A DNA stretch of 64,000 nt from Oidiodendron maius Zn (lineage: Eukaryota; Ascomycota; Leotiomycetes; Myxotrichaceae). Shown here in pieces: positions 13,451 to 24,935 of this stretch. The stretch's first letter is position 1; every line of letters starts with the position of its first letter. The translations under genes were made by a program, and so were the position numbers. The stretch is taken from positions 346,953-410,952 of the forward strand of contig KN832884.1 in the NCBI GenBank assembly GCA_000827325.1, written 5' to 3'. The notes below the pieces were generated by a model. The model made no database searches and was not told where the DNA came from. It saw nothing but the letters and a program-made list of their open reading frames with translations.

Positions 13451-14599
13451 TCCTGGTGAACCTCTGGAGGAATGGCGATAACATACGTGATAAAGAGCAA
13501 GAGAAGCGTAACTGTGATTGGTCTGACAAGGTGTATCCTGGAAGGTGTCAGAATATAGAGGAATGGATGATAAAGTCGAAATATACGGGTAAGTGGGAAA
13601 TATTAATGTTCTTCGGAAAACACCAGCTGACAGTTGCACTATACAGGAGACTTCAAGGAAGTGCAAAAGAATAGATCTGAAAGCCAGGAGGGAATAATGG
13701 GATACTAGGGATTGGCCAGCTGAACGATCAATAGGGATGTCCAAGTAACGACGTTGGCTCTAAGATTAGCTTTATCCATGCAAGATCAACTTGACAGGTA
13801 TATTGCAAAATTACAACCTTGGCATGAATTTCTAGTTTATGGTAAAAATCGAATCAAGTATCCGTTACATGCAAGTTATAAGCTTGAAATGAGACTGGGA
13901 GCAAATGGAACATATCGGTATTCTAGATCCATCCTTGAATGCTAGTTTTACGCGAAATTGGTCGTCGAAGTTCATGTTATACCCTACATAGATTGAATGT
14001 AGAATATAAATAGTGGAGTACTTAAACTCTCTGAAGAATTCCTGTGCGAAAATTAATTTCAGTGGGAGGTATTCTCTGCTAGAGTCTATGGATGAATTTT
14101 CTGCGAAATAATTTATATCTTATATATTCTTACGAGATAATGTGAAATACAGGAGAAATCCTCCTGCTAAATTGTAGATATTGATTTGAACCATGAGGGG
14201 CAAAGATCCAGTGCCTAACTGTTGTGCTGTAAAACTGTTATCACCCTACATTTGGGGCAATACTTTTTGGTATATAGCCCCGAGCAGAAGCTAGGTAGAG
14301 CGAAAGTACCTAATCACGGGTCGACATTCTCTGTGAATAGTACGACGGTGAAAGCCGATCCACAAAGTCGCGAAACTTTGAGATAGCCAAGATAAGCCAG
14401 CCATGCAGCCCAACGGACACGACACAGCAGGGGATGCTTGCATCTCGGATCCCTGCCTACTTGCGTAACCCTTCGCGTGGCACAATATTCTGGAAACGAC
14501 AAACCACCAGGCTGGTCAGCAAACACTCAATCTTAAGGGAAAGGATACGACTGGCAATTGCACGAGATACAATCGAGCTGCGTATGGCGCCCACTTGCA
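13451..14599. other. intergenic, no gene seen
   Basis: This is AT-rich sequence with only short, featureless frames. It includes the 5' flank of the mannosyltransferase gene. Confidence 0.4.
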
Positions 14600-16090
14600 A
14601 TGCCACCTAGGTTTCGTGCAAGGCGTGCGATTGCCTTGATTATCCCTCTATGCGTCGTCCTCTATTTCTTCGCGCCGTATAAACTCTTATTTGGGGCGAC
14701 AAAACATATCCCTTCGTCCAAAATCAAATATGAGAGAACGGACTATGGCCAGTTGACGTTGGAGCCAGTCGATCCAAACCTCATTAACGGAATCCAGTCC
14801 TTCTGGGGTCGCTGGAGCCAGGTCATCCACCAAAATCGTCCGTCTCCGAAGCGCATTCTCCTGGACAGCAATGCACCGAATATCCCCATTTCGCCTGACG
14901 AGTACGGCACTCGTAAGCTTCCGGTAAATCGCGTACGAAATTCTGAAGCTGATGTTGAATCGATGAGGGTATCACATGCTGCACTGTTATCAACTCTGAA
15001 TGCAGAAGACCCCAAAGGTGACCTGTTCAATGGCACAGGAATAGTGACAGTTGGAGGTGGAGAGTATTATGGGCCTGCAATCATTGGCCTGCTCATGCTT
15101 CGAAAAACCGGATGTACTCTTCCAGTCGAAATTTTTGTTGCTAACGACGAGGAATATGAGCCAGCTCTTTGCGAAGATTATCTTCCAAGCTATGGAGCTC
15201 GTTGCCATGTGCTTGCAAAATCTCTTCAAAGCGGAAAGACATCGCTCAGTTTTGATATAACACATTATCAACTCAAGTCCCTTGCAATACTCTTCTCCTC
15301 GTTTGCCGAAGTCCTCTATCTCGACAGTGATAGTATCCCTCTGCTTGATCCTACAATTGAATTATTTGGTTCCGAACCCTACAAGTCCAGCGGCATGGTT
15401 ATCTGGCCAGATTTCTGGATCTCAACGGAATCACCACATTTCTACACTATCGCCGGATTATCTGAGTTCCCCTCGAACCTTCCGAAGACATCAAGCGAGA
15501 CTGGCCAACTGCTGGTGAATAAAAGAACTCACCTCAAGGCCCTTTTGCTCGCGGTCTACTATAATATCTACGGCCCAGATTGGTATTATCCTCTACTGAG
15601 CCAGGGTGCACTGGGCCAGGGAGACAAAGAAACTTTTATGGCCGCTGCTCTAGTAACTGAAGCACCATTCTACCGCGTCAAAACAGATGTCCGATCCGTC
15701 AGTCGTCATAACGGAAAGGAAATAAAATGGAGCGGTATGATCCAACACAATCCAACCGATGACTTAGAACATGGTAGAACACCATACGATAGCAGTGAAA
15801 ATATCGCAGACGTTCTCGTGCGGCCAGCATTTCTTCATGCAAACACACCAAAGATGAATGCGGGACACTTGGTTGACGAGGGGGATCTTTTCACCACCAA
15901 TGGTAAGAAACGGCTGAGATTGTGGGGGTCCAAGGCAGACCAGGAGAAGCGATTTGGATATGATGTAGAGCGAAAAGTTTGGGAGTTGCTGCTACAGACT
16001 GGTTGTGAGCTAGAGGAGATTGTTTTGGAGTGGAAACGGCGCAAGAATATGTGCTCTCGACTCGAGGCGCACTGGGAAGCCCTTTTCTGA
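14600..16090 (+). CDS. GT71 alpha-mannosyltransferase (MNN2/MNN5-like)
   Basis: The frame is open upstream of this point, but the first ATG is at 14600 (MPPRFRARRAIALII), giving 496 residues without introns. A short basic cytoplasmic tail is followed by one membrane anchor (about residues 10-26), the type II topology of Golgi glycosyltransferases. YLDSDSIPL (DSD at 242-244) is the metal-binding DxD motif of the Mnn1/Mnn2 family. FVANDEEYEP, QLKSLAILFSSFAEVL and QGDKETFMAAAL also fit GT71. Family members add alpha-1,2- or alpha-1,3-mannose to cell-wall and secreted glycoproteins; which linkage applies cannot be told. It is intact although it lies among pseudogenes. Confidence 0.88.
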   Translation: MPPRFRARRAIALIIPLCVVLYFFAPYKLLFGATKHIPSSKIKYERTDYGQLTLEPVDPNLINGIQSFWGRWSQVIHQNRPSPKRILLDSNAPNIPISPDEYGTRKLPVNRVRNSEADVESMRVSHAALLSTLNAEDPKGDLFNGTGIVTVGGGEYYGPAIIGLLMLRKTGCTLPVEIFVANDEEYEPALCEDYLPSYGARCHVLAKSLQSGKTSLSFDITHYQLKSLAILFSSFAEVLYLDSDSIPLLDPTIELFGSEPYKSSGMVIWPDFWISTESPHFYTIAGLSEFPSNLPKTSSETGQLLVNKRTHLKALLLAVYYNIYGPDWYYPLLSQGALGQGDKETFMAAALVTEAPFYRVKTDVRSVSRHNGKEIKWSGMIQHNPTDDLEHGRTPYDSSENIADVLVRPAFLHANTPKMNAGHLVDEGDLFTTNGKKRLRLWGSKADQEKRFGYDVERKVWELLLQTGCELEEIVLEWKRRKNMCSRLEAHWEALF

Positions 16091-17239
16091 CCCGGACCAT
16101 GTGCAAAACGTTATTGGCTGACACATTGTAAGACCTAAAAGAATGGGTATACGCGCCGTACAGTACATAGATGAGTGAAACTTGTAGAGATATAGCACAT
16201 GGCTTTTACTAAAAGACATCTGCACACGTACAAGTAATTCATTCCTTAGTTTTGGGTGACCTACGTAATCGTGGATAGAGAACACTGCGAAGTTCACTCG
16301 CTCATTCCTCTAGGAACTCTCTCTGGAGATACATCCTGCCGACGTTGGCCAAAAACAGCAGATAATTTCTGAAAGGTGAAATTTTAATAAGCTTTTCACT
16401 TTGCTAACTTGTCCCTCATGCAGTCTTATAGAAAGTCTAGAGTGTTGATCATTTCTATTTTATATATTGTACCGAGCATATCGAAGTATAAAAGTCTAAT
16501 ATACAGTTTCCAACCGGACACCGCTCTGGCGTAAATATAAATGACAAAAAGGTATGCATTATGGCTATGGATATAACAATAAAATATAAAGATGGTTATA
16601 TGGAAGAATTTAAACCCGACTGTGGAAGCTAACTGCGTCTATCTTCGGACGTGAAGGCGGTTGGACCAGTAAATGGCATCCACAGCATTAAAGCGGACGG
16701 ACAGCGCCGCTTTGGTGACAACATCTCGCCCTGGCTAGTCGGGCTTGGTTAATGTCAGGTACGAAGGTTGGTTTTTGGTACGCAATTACAACAGTACGCC
16801 TCCAGCACAATCACATACAACCCTCTACCTCCCTGTCTAGCCGTGCCTGGCGTGCCTCATAGGGCTTTCTTCGGCGCGGAGGCCAATGTACGGAGAAGAT
16901 CTGGGCACAGTTGGCGGAACAGAATCCAGAACTATACTTAAGGTACGAAAGTACAAGGCAGACGGAACCTCCTGCTTCCATATATGGGATGCCGATATTT
17001 ATATATTTAGCTGCCAAGTCCCGCGATTCATGCCCTCTGAAGGCAATTACAAATCTCATGTGGATATACCAGACACATGTAGATGTTCGGTTTCGCGACC
17101 AGTAATCATCTATTTCCAAAGATGTGCTTTACAACATACCATTTTAAGTTCCACACTAAATCGAGTTAGGAATTCTCTTATCTTTCCCACTTATAGATTT
17201 CCTTCCACGGTGTTTGAGGTTTGGCAGCTAAGTGGCATC
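16091..17239. other. intergenic, no gene seen
   Basis: This holds the 3' flank of the mannosyltransferase and the 5' flank of the decayed transporter. Open frames around 16886-17326 lack family resemblance and overlap the transporter start in another frame. Confidence 0.4.
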
Positions 17240-17805
17240 ATGGAAAAACTCAACCTTGGGCAAGTTACGAGCGTACTTGCTGGGATGTGTGGTGTGTATG
17301 GGGGGCTTCCTCTTCGGGTACGATAGTGGGATGTAAGTGAAGTTCTCCCCTTATTTTGTCAGGCTGAAGCTCGGGGCTGAAAATTACTTGCAGCGTCGGT
17401 ATGTGGAACTCGTGCTATGATTATAATGTCCTCCTAACACCTAACAGGAGGCGTTCTCACCCTCTCCTCTTTCGCACATGACTTCCGATTCCAACCTGAC
17501 AATGCTACCCGAGTCAACTCTCTTGCCGTCGGTCTGCAACAGGCTGGCGCATTTGCAGCATGCTTTGCTATATGGCCAGTAACGGAGCGCCTTGGTCGGA
17601 GGAAGTCCCTCATGATCTCCTCGGTGGTCTTTTGTATCGGGTGCTATCATTGAGACCATCAATACCCACTCCATGGCTTCATTCTACGTGGGCAGAGTTA
17701 TTGCAGGCGTAGGACTTGGCGTTGCGTCGGTAGTAGTTCCTAGTGAAATGGCCCCGAAGCAGACGAGGGGGCAGATTGGAAGCTCTGCAGCGAACCGTAA
17801 CGCGT
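17240..17805 (+). pseudogene. Truncated MFS sugar-type transporter
   Basis: The ATG at 17240 starts MEKLNLGQVTSVLAGMCGVY, then GGFLFGYDSG in a frame shifted by one extra G in a G run (about 17300-17306). Two introns follow, with a 5-base exon between them (17394-17398), and rejoin to give GIVGGVLTLSSFAHDF. Next come GLQQAGAFAACF, ERLGRRKSLMIS (the MFS motif-A region) and, after another one-base shift near 17640, GRVIAGVGLGVAS and VVVPSEMAPKQTRGQIGSS. Homology then ends near 17800. Only about four of twelve membrane segments are left, so the gene is dead. Sugar or quinate transport was the likely ancestral role. Confidence 0.8.
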
Positions 17806-18447
17806 AAAAAATCGGCGGGCAATGAGAATGCTCACTTCTGATAGGGAGTGCTGAGATGGAGATGGTATAAATGACAGATAAACAGTAAATCTGAGTGAAA
17901 AGTCAATGAATGTCATTGATTTTCCGAGTTGGGTTGCCGAATGAGTGACATATCAAAAGCCCCTTTCCTTGGCTCGCTTATATACCCAACATGGGTATTA
18001 TGATATTACGAGTGCACAACCTCAAGGCAATGCTCCCAAACTTATAAACATTTTCTTGTGCCGGTTCCGTTTTAGTCTCTGAACGTGAAAAGTGGTTGCG
18101 TTTTACTGAACTAAGGGTGAGCAAACCAGAGCAGGGCCTGAACAAAGCTTGGGTCAGTAGGCATGTCCGATTTTGGCGCCCGCTTAACAAAGGGGGGTGG
18201 CGCCAAGGACTAAGGACAAGCGAGGTTGCTTCGCAAGACATAATTATGATATATCCTTCTTCCACCATGGCGGGTCGCGGGTGTTTTTCAGTTTCTGTAC
18301 ACGTTCCGGGACCTAGGTATTTGCACTTTTATCCATATACTGTACGCCTAGCTCTCAAGTGATTTATTGTCTAGATGGGCTCTTGTGTCAGAAATCTTTG
18401 AAAACTTACCAGCGTCCACTGAGATCATATTGAGATAGACTGCATAA
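17806..18447. other. intergenic, no gene seen
   Basis: The stretch lies between the breakpoint of the truncated transporter and the 3' end of the HET gene. I see no coding sequence or clear terminal repeats that would explain the truncation. Confidence 0.4.
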
Positions 18448-20580
18448 TCACGCTATTAGAATTTGGGTGACCGGGCCCGCAGGCTTCCAATCGCTTCTCG
18501 GCTTCCCCGTGCAAAACCGAAGCCAACCAATACGTTCATAAATCGCGGTTCCACCCAGCTCTCTATCACAGGATCTAAGGATCAAGCCGGCAGCCCAACA
18601 GAAATCGGGCCTTTCGTAGCCATGAGGTACAAAATCGTTCTCGATCCCGAGGTCGAGAAAGATGACGTCATTGAGTGTATGCCAAAGCTTCTCCTCGTCG
18701 GACCAAAACTTATAATCAGTCCAGAACTGGCCACGGTTTTGCTGAGCTTCTATCACTTTCACGCCTGGCGGCCAAGCGATGGGCGACAAAATTCGTCTGC
18801 GGCCTGACGGGAGCGTATTTTCGAATGTCGAACTGGTCCTAGAGGTTCCCAGCATCGACTCCGAGGTCGTGCCAGGGTGATCATCAGATATTGTCCATTT
18901 ATTTACCGAGCAACCTCGATATCCTTGATATACTTCCATGCCGTTGACGACGTCCTCTCTATGGAGGCAGATATGCGTCACAGGGCCACGAAGGTGAAGT
19001 AATACCCGGCTGGCTCCATCGATCTGATCATCGTCACGGGCCTCACCCATCAGACTGATCACCTCCATTGACGAGACTTGTAAATTTCCTTCCCACTCGA
19101 TGCCACCATCAGCAGCAGATACCCAGGACCAAGACGGAGCTTTTCGAGGACGAAACTCATTATTGCTATAACCATGGTTTTGCCACAACATATCCTTCTC
19201 GATGCAGTCAACCCACATGCCATGAGCATAGTCACCGGCGTTTGCGGCCTGAAAATTTCTGGCCAGACCAGCAAGCGCCGGTAACTTGTCGTCAGGATAG
19301 CTAAGCTCGCGCCTCGTATACTGAGTCACCAGCTCTCGCCATAGCGACCAAAGTTCCTCCCGCGGCAGGCCCTCTATCTTTGCATACTCAAATTTACTTG
19401 GGGAACAATTTAAAAAGCCTGGGTTTTCTGATTGTCCATGTTGCTTAAAACCGTCTACAGTTGTCGAACATGAACAGGCCACGTCTTCAAGACATTCCCA
19501 TAGTACCTCGTTGGCCGCAAAACACAAGAATCTCCTCGATAACAGCCGTTCCTGAAACACCCAGCCGCGGCTCATAAGCGGCATTTCTGGACCTGCGGGC
19601 CAATTCTCGTCTGGATGTGGCAAACATTGCCGAATATATATTTTATATTCCATTTTCCCGTCAAGCAGTTTGAAGGACGATGGTGAGCTAAATGGCAGCG
19701 TAGTTTGTTGGAAAAAGCCTCCAGCATCGTCCCTACTGGTACCTGCGGCTAGCGTCAAATACGCATTATGATAGATCTGTGCCATCTTATTGACATGTGA
19801 CCTCCAATCGGCGTGGTCATCTTGAACAATACACAGCGAGTCGATCCAGAGATACCGGATAGATAGGGCGCGCGATATCGCGATCGCATCACGGAATGTC
19901 TGAGGAAGTCCCGAGATTGGTATACCTTTGCAGTTAGCTGCCAGATTTGATCCCCTGGTCAGGTGCTTGAATCGCGTTTTCCCCCAGCAATGGCTCAGGC
20001 ACGCATAACGCAAGTCGAATTTAATGCCCACTTTATTTCTAGAGCTCATTTGGAGCTGCTCAAGCTCGACAAGGCGGACAACATTCGGAGAGCCGCTTTC
20101 CAAATCAAGAAGGCGTGGCGGGACGTGATCAGTGGGTGCGCTGCAGGTTCCATGCCGTTGCTCGCATGCCCCAAGCCATTGCAGAATTGTTGGCAGATTT
20201 TCTGCTAAGCTGGTGCTGAAGGGAATCAGAGCTGCAAGCCGTATATGCTTGAAGCGGGGCATGTGTGAGACCGTAAACACATCGATATTCAGTACTCTGC
20301 GAGAACCCTTGAACAGATGCACGTAAAGATTTCCTGAGCACCTGTTGAACGTGATGTACTCCTTCGTGCGCTCGTCCGCTGCCGGCGTGCCATATTCCCA
20401 TGCCTGTACTAGCACGGCACAACCAAGACAGCTGGCGGCAGAGGAGAGCCGAAGGTCATCGAAGTTAGAGCACACCAGTTCGTATTTCTCATCCTCATCA
20501 CCAGGAACTTCTGTCCAGGAGGGATACCAGCAGATGCGGCATGGATCTCGGGCTAGGACCCTGGACGACGGTTGGCTCAT
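18448..20580 (-). CDS. HET-domain protein
   Basis: This intronless gene encodes 710 residues from an ATG at 20580. The HET domain (PF06985) starts near residue 192 with YACLSHCWG and continues with GLPQTFRDAI, IRYLWIDSLCIVQDD (about 242-255) and MAQIYHNAYLTLAAG, all hallmark blocks. The N-terminal 190 residues contain paired cysteines (CRICW, CLGCAVL), typical of the region ahead of HET in many fungal proteins. HET proteins act in allorecognition and programmed cell death at heterokaryon formation, usually with a partner. No partner gene is evident nearby, so its specific trigger is unknown. Confidence 0.92.
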   Translation of the reverse strand: MSQPSSRVLARDPCRICWYPSWTEVPGDEDEKYELVCSNFDDLRLSSAASCLGCAVLVQAWEYGTPAADERTKEYITFNRCSGNLYVHLFKGSRRVLNIDVFTVSHMPRFKHIRLAALIPFSTSLAENLPTILQWLGACEQRHGTCSAPTDHVPPRLLDLESGSPNVVRLVELEQLQMSSRNKVGIKFDLRYACLSHCWGKTRFKHLTRGSNLAANCKGIPISGLPQTFRDAIAISRALSIRYLWIDSLCIVQDDHADWRSHVNKMAQIYHNAYLTLAAGTSRDDAGGFFQQTTLPFSSPSSFKLLDGKMEYKIYIRQCLPHPDENWPAGPEMPLMSRGWVFQERLLSRRFLCFAANEVLWECLEDVACSCSTTVDGFKQHGQSENPGFLNCSPSKFEYAKIEGLPREELWSLWRELVTQYTRRELSYPDDKLPALAGLARNFQAANAGDYAHGMWVDCIEKDMLWQNHGYSNNEFRPRKAPSWSWVSAADGGIEWEGNLQVSSMEVISLMGEARDDDQIDGASRVLLHLRGPVTHICLHREDVVNGMEVYQGYRGCSVNKWTISDDHPGTTSESMLGTSRTSSTFENTLPSGRRRILSPIAWPPGVKVIEAQQNRGQFWTDYKFWSDEEKLWHTLNDVIFLDLGIENDFVPHGYERPDFCWAAGLILRSCDRELGGTAIYERIGWLRFCTGKPRSDWKPAGPVTQILIA

Positions 20581-21022
20581 TGCCGCTCATCTGCTGCCTA
20601 TTGGCAAGCAGAAAATGTTTTGTCCAGTTTGCGTTTCCATTTCTGAGAATCTGTAAGCCGTCACGGATGGCTACTGTCGTGGCCTGAGCTAGCAACTACA
20701 CCAGGGGTGTGACGAGGCTGATTGGTGCCCGAGCAAGAGCCACAAACTTATTCACCACATGCGAAGTATAAGAGAGAAAGACTTGGTTGATAATACCCAC
20801 ACGTCCAATTCCATTTTCACAAATCAATCACATAACATATCATTCGTTCATGAATGCATACAATACGTACATGCGATACACCCAACCTTCCTCACACATC
20901 TCCGTATACAGCCGCAGCTACATAATCCATCAATCACACATAGGTTTCATATCGTTCAGAAAACGCACTTCGTTACACTACACACGGTAGACGCCATCCT
21001 CATCGCCCAGATCTCGGCGATC
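20581..21022. other. intergenic between HET and ptc1
   Basis: This is AC-rich sequence with many CACA/ATCAC runs around 20790-20990. It serves as 5' flank of the HET gene and 3' flank of the phosphatase gene. No gene is seen. Confidence 0.4.
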
Positions 21023-22985
21023 CTAGGTAGCTGGTTTCGATGACAACGACCCCTCTCCTTCTTTAGTGTCCTCAATGCTAGCAATAACCTTTGCCCCATT
21101 GACATCCCCGCCCTTCTCCTCCTCATCCACTTCGTCGTCGTCGTCCTCCTCCTCCTCGTCAGCCTCCTCCTCAACAACCTTCTCCATCTCCATATCATTC
21201 CTGAGTGGCAAATCGCTCTCCCCGGCAAACTGGGGATCGTGCCCCTTTCCACTATTACTGCCACTAACTCCGATCCCCGGAATGCCGTCCACGTGCGCTT
21301 TGCGCTTAGCGTGCGCGACGAGCTTGTCGGCTTCGCTGATGCGTGCCGGGTGCGCTGGGTTATCGCCCTCGACGCCGATGGCAGCAGCGACATCTTTGGT
21401 AGAGTTGAGGAGGGCGATCTTGTCGAAGCGAACGATCATTGCTGAGAGGTTGTCGGTACTGAAGCGGGCAAGGGCGTGGTCTACGAGCTGCTTAGCGGCG
21501 ACATTCGGATCGAGTTGGTTGCGGACAAGGTCAACTGCTTCTTGGTCGGAACAGACGTCCCAGAGCTGTGATTTTGTTAGTTCCAGTATGAGAATAGGAG
21601 AAGTGACTTACCCCATCGCAGGCAAGAATTATAAACTCATCCGCATCGGGCTGTATGACAGTTTCCGTGGTATAAGGGTGACCAGTGACCAGGTCCTTTA
21701 TGTATGCATCTCCCAAAGCTCGCGTCACTGCTAGAACTCCATTGACGCGGTTGTTGAGAATCAGACCACCTGCATTGGCGATGCGCTTCCCTTCGTTCTC
21801 ATCGCTTCCTTTGTGATCGTAGGATAATCTCAGCGCCTTGCCATTCCTACATAGAACGATACGTGCATCTCCCACGTTCGCTGTGTACAGAACTCTCTGT
21901 CTCGTAGCAGTGGTTTTGAGCTTTGCATGTGTTGCTTCTGTTGATTGATGGGTACCAGTTGTTGCGACAGTGACGTTAGATTGCTGAGATATCTCTTTGC
22001 TGAGATCAATCCCGCTGTCTCCAGACTTCTGCTCATTCTTTAGAGCCTCTTCCGACGCCTTGACAGCAGCTGCAGTCGCAGGTGCAATTGGCGTTGACCC
22101 AGTCGCAGACTGGGCGTTTGGTATCCTGTCTTCCCAGCGCAGGACTGCAGCAACAGCAGTGCAACCGCTGTTCTTCAAAGGCAGCTTCTCGAGCTGGGCA
22201 TCAACACTGGTGAATGTCTGATCGAGGAGTTCGGGGATAGGCGAGTTCGGATTCTTTCGTATTATCTCTTCTAAGACAATGTGGAGTTTCTTTCCGCACC
22301 AGTCAGCTGCAAACGTGCCTGCATGACCGTCGAAGATGGCAAAGTAACCATTGTCCGTTTCCATCATCTCGGCCAAGGGAACCGAAGGGGAGAGATTGGC
22401 ATCATCGGTGGAGGCCTCCTCGGCGGCTTTCTGCCCCTTCGTGCTGGGCGATATCGAGGCTAATGCCGGGGCGGGCGTCTGGAGGAAATTGTAGAGGAAG
22501 GCATGAGTGTCTTCCATGGTCCTGCGACACTTCTTATTCTTGTCTTCCCAGACGCCGACTTTGAACGTCGACCTAGGACCTGGATGCGACTCGCCGGCCG
22601 AGTTGTTATGCTGACCTTGAGGAACACTTAAAGCCGGGTCTTGCTTCCCAAGCTTCTGTAATGGAGTCTGCATACTTTGAGCTTGTTCAGCATTGCGGAA
22701 TGCAGCAGAGTTGGGGTTTGGGCTGAAGTGCAACGAGTTCTTCGCGCTGGCCAGTAGTGAGCTTGCCTTCCCCCCAACCCCGCTACTCCTGCGCTTCTTC
22801 TCGCCCGATCCACTCTCTGCGGTAGCTCGCCCTGGTGGACTGCCGTTCCCACTGCGCTTCTCCCCTGCGGCCGTACCATCTGTCGACTTCGAGGACGTGT
22901 CGCTAGTTGCTTTCGATAGTTCTTTGGACCCTCCTCCAGCATCAGGACCCGTGTCCTTCGGGGAGGACCCAGAGCCGCCAAACAT
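21023..22985 (-). CDS. ptc1: Ptc1-type protein phosphatase 2C
   Basis: The gene has two exons, 22985-21612 and 21565-21023, joined in phase 0 at ACDG|LWDV; the product has 638 residues. The frame is open further upstream, but it has no ATG there, so I chose the ATG at 22985. PP2C motifs are present in order: [20 protein letters not shown] (about 215-223), [45 protein letters not shown] and [12 protein letters not shown]. They match yeast Ptc1 closely. A Ser/Gly-rich disordered N-terminus, a linker insertion before the LYTANVGD block and a strongly acidic C-terminal tail are additions. Ptc1 dephosphorylates stress MAP kinases of the HOG pathway and depends on Mg/Mn ions. Confidence 0.9.
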
Positions 22986-24100
22986 TCTGTTTAGCAGGCC
23001 TCCCTGGGAGGATAGACTCCTCCGCTTGCTTCCTGCCACTTTGCTGACGTCGCCGCGCTGCGTGCGTCAAAGAGACCTGGACCAGGTAGAGAGAGTTGGG
23101 AGCAGAAGAATGATTGGGGGTAAAGGCACTGCGCAGGTGGGCGGCGGGATATCTTAACCCAGCTGTAAAGTAATCCCACGCTCCACGGCGAGCGGCGATG
23201 TTTGTAGGAGGCGGTGGTTCTGCGTCGTCAGGTAGGCTAGTTGGCTCGGGGTTAGCACGTCACGGTCAACTGATGACGGTATACGTGGGGTTATCGATCG
23301 CCCTCACTGCCTCTGGCAACAAAGGAACGCGCCCCTGGGAAGCTACATACCTCTACACAGTGGCAACGACAGGACCAAGCACCGCGCAAGCAACTGCACG
23401 AGGGAATCTGCGAGTAACAGTTGCGACGTGCGATCTGTTCGTCCGAGGCGCTGACGAGGATAGTGGGTGGGCAAAGGAGGCTTGGACGTGTGTGAATGCG
23501 CGGGGGCCTCGGCAGGCCTGAGACGTTGGGCGCGCGGGCGCTGTTCTATTGTTCTATAGTCACAAAGGACGGAGATATCGCAAGAAGAAGAGTCAAAGAC
23601 GACAATGTCTAGGATCGCAGGATTTGGTGAGAACAGGACAAGGGTTGGTGGTGGAGAAGGAGCGTGCTGGGATTCCTTTTGAGGGTTCTGGGCTTGTCTG
23701 GGGAAGCCGGACGGCCATGGAACATCTCCACACCCCGGAATAAAACTACAAATTCCCGGGCCGGTAATGGCGAGACATTTTACATTCTGCGTAGGTCCTT
23801 ATGCACTGTATACGATAGAAGTATCCGTTTCGTGTAACCACAGTAGATGTCAATTGCCTACCGGTTTTGTAAGGCGGACGGAGCGTCTCGGATTGCTCGG
23901 GGAAACAAACCCCCGGTTTGGCTTATCGATTTATAAGAAGACTATAGCGATACCAACCCGGGCGTATATTATCCCGGGTTTCAGTTATCAGGTAATAGGA
24001 CTGGCTAGAGTCTCATAAAGCGTCTAATAAACGTAGAGTTTGCACTGCATCCTAATATCAAAGTATAAGCCTCTCCCTCCACAGTCGAGTCAATCTCATA
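22986..24100. other. intergenic, ptc1 5' flank; one palindrome
   Basis: This 1.1-kb stretch lies upstream of ptc1 and beyond the 3' end of vps2. The frames around 23198-23743 carry no recognisable family. A perfect inverted repeat, AACCCGGG and CCCGGGTT separated by ten bases, is at 23955-23980. Confidence 0.4.
23955..23980. repeat. Perfect 8-bp inverted repeat, 10-bp spacer
   Basis: AACCCGGG at 23955-23962 is mirrored by CCCGGGTT at 23973-23980 around an AT-rich spacer. The shape fits a dimeric binding site for a GC-recognising factor, but this is only suggestive. Confidence 0.5.
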
Positions 24101-24935
24101 TCATCGTCTCAAGCTGTCAAGCCGGGCTTGGAGATCATCATCTTCTCCCCCTCCACTCCCCCCTCCAATAGCTTGGGCCACTCTTCCTTCTCCAACAGCC
24201 GTGCTCTGGAGGCCGGATGGAGTCTCCCCCATCTATTTGATCCGAATCAGTACTGTACGTGATACAATTATGTCAAAGGGACTTACAGCTTGCCTGAGAT
24301 CAACCCCAATCTCCTCCAACACCTGCTCTACTACTTCTTCGCCTTCAGCCTCATCCTCCAAACCCGTAACGTCATCAATGGCATCGTCCATCATCTCCTG
24401 CCTCTGATCCATAATATCGTTCTCTTTCTCGAACTCCATCGCTATCCTCTGTAAGGCAGGGAGGTTCATACTGCGATTCATGCTGCCAAGCACACCAGTT
24501 GCGCCCTTCATAGCCTGCATCATCTGCTCATTCGTCCGTACAGTCTACCGACCAGCTTAGCTCAAAGGCTCTACAAAAATCCATAATTCCTAAAACGTAC
24601 CTGTATACGTAGCGAGATAGCCTGCAATTGTGTTCTCATTGAATAGAATTTCTCAATATACCGTCTCGTCCTCACTAGATCCTTCGCCTGGACCTTGCAT
24701 GCTCCCATCTGACCGTTCTTGGCGCTCTTCTTAATCTCCTGTATAAGTTTCTTTTCTTGGTTTTCGAGCTTCACCCGCTCTCGATCCAGTTCCCGTTGTG
24801 TCTTCTCTAAGGACCGCTGATGCTTGCGTAGGCGCTCGGCCGGCGTCATGCGCTTGCCAAAGGCCCATTCCACGATCTGGGAAGTCGATATCAGAGTGGA
24901 ATAAACTTGAGAATGGGATGCAAACTTACATTCAT
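24101..24935 (-). CDS. vps2: ESCRT-III subunit Vps2/CHMP2
   Basis: Four exons (24935-24930, 24876-24601, 24544-24287, 24232-24101) give 223 residues, the normal length for Vps2 (CHMP2A/Did4). The first exon is only six bases (Met-Asn); splicing gives MNIVEWAFGKRMTPAERLRK, the usual fungal start. The basic helical N-terminal half contains KSAKNGQMGACKVQAKDLVR and QAISLRIQTVRTNEQMM across an intron. The acidic second half includes QRQEMMDDAIDDV, and the C-terminus DDDLQARLDSLRR is a MIT-interacting motif of MIM1 type that recruits Vps4. The protein acts in endosomal multivesicular-body sorting and membrane scission. All introns are 50-60 bases with good consensus ends. Confidence 0.94.
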
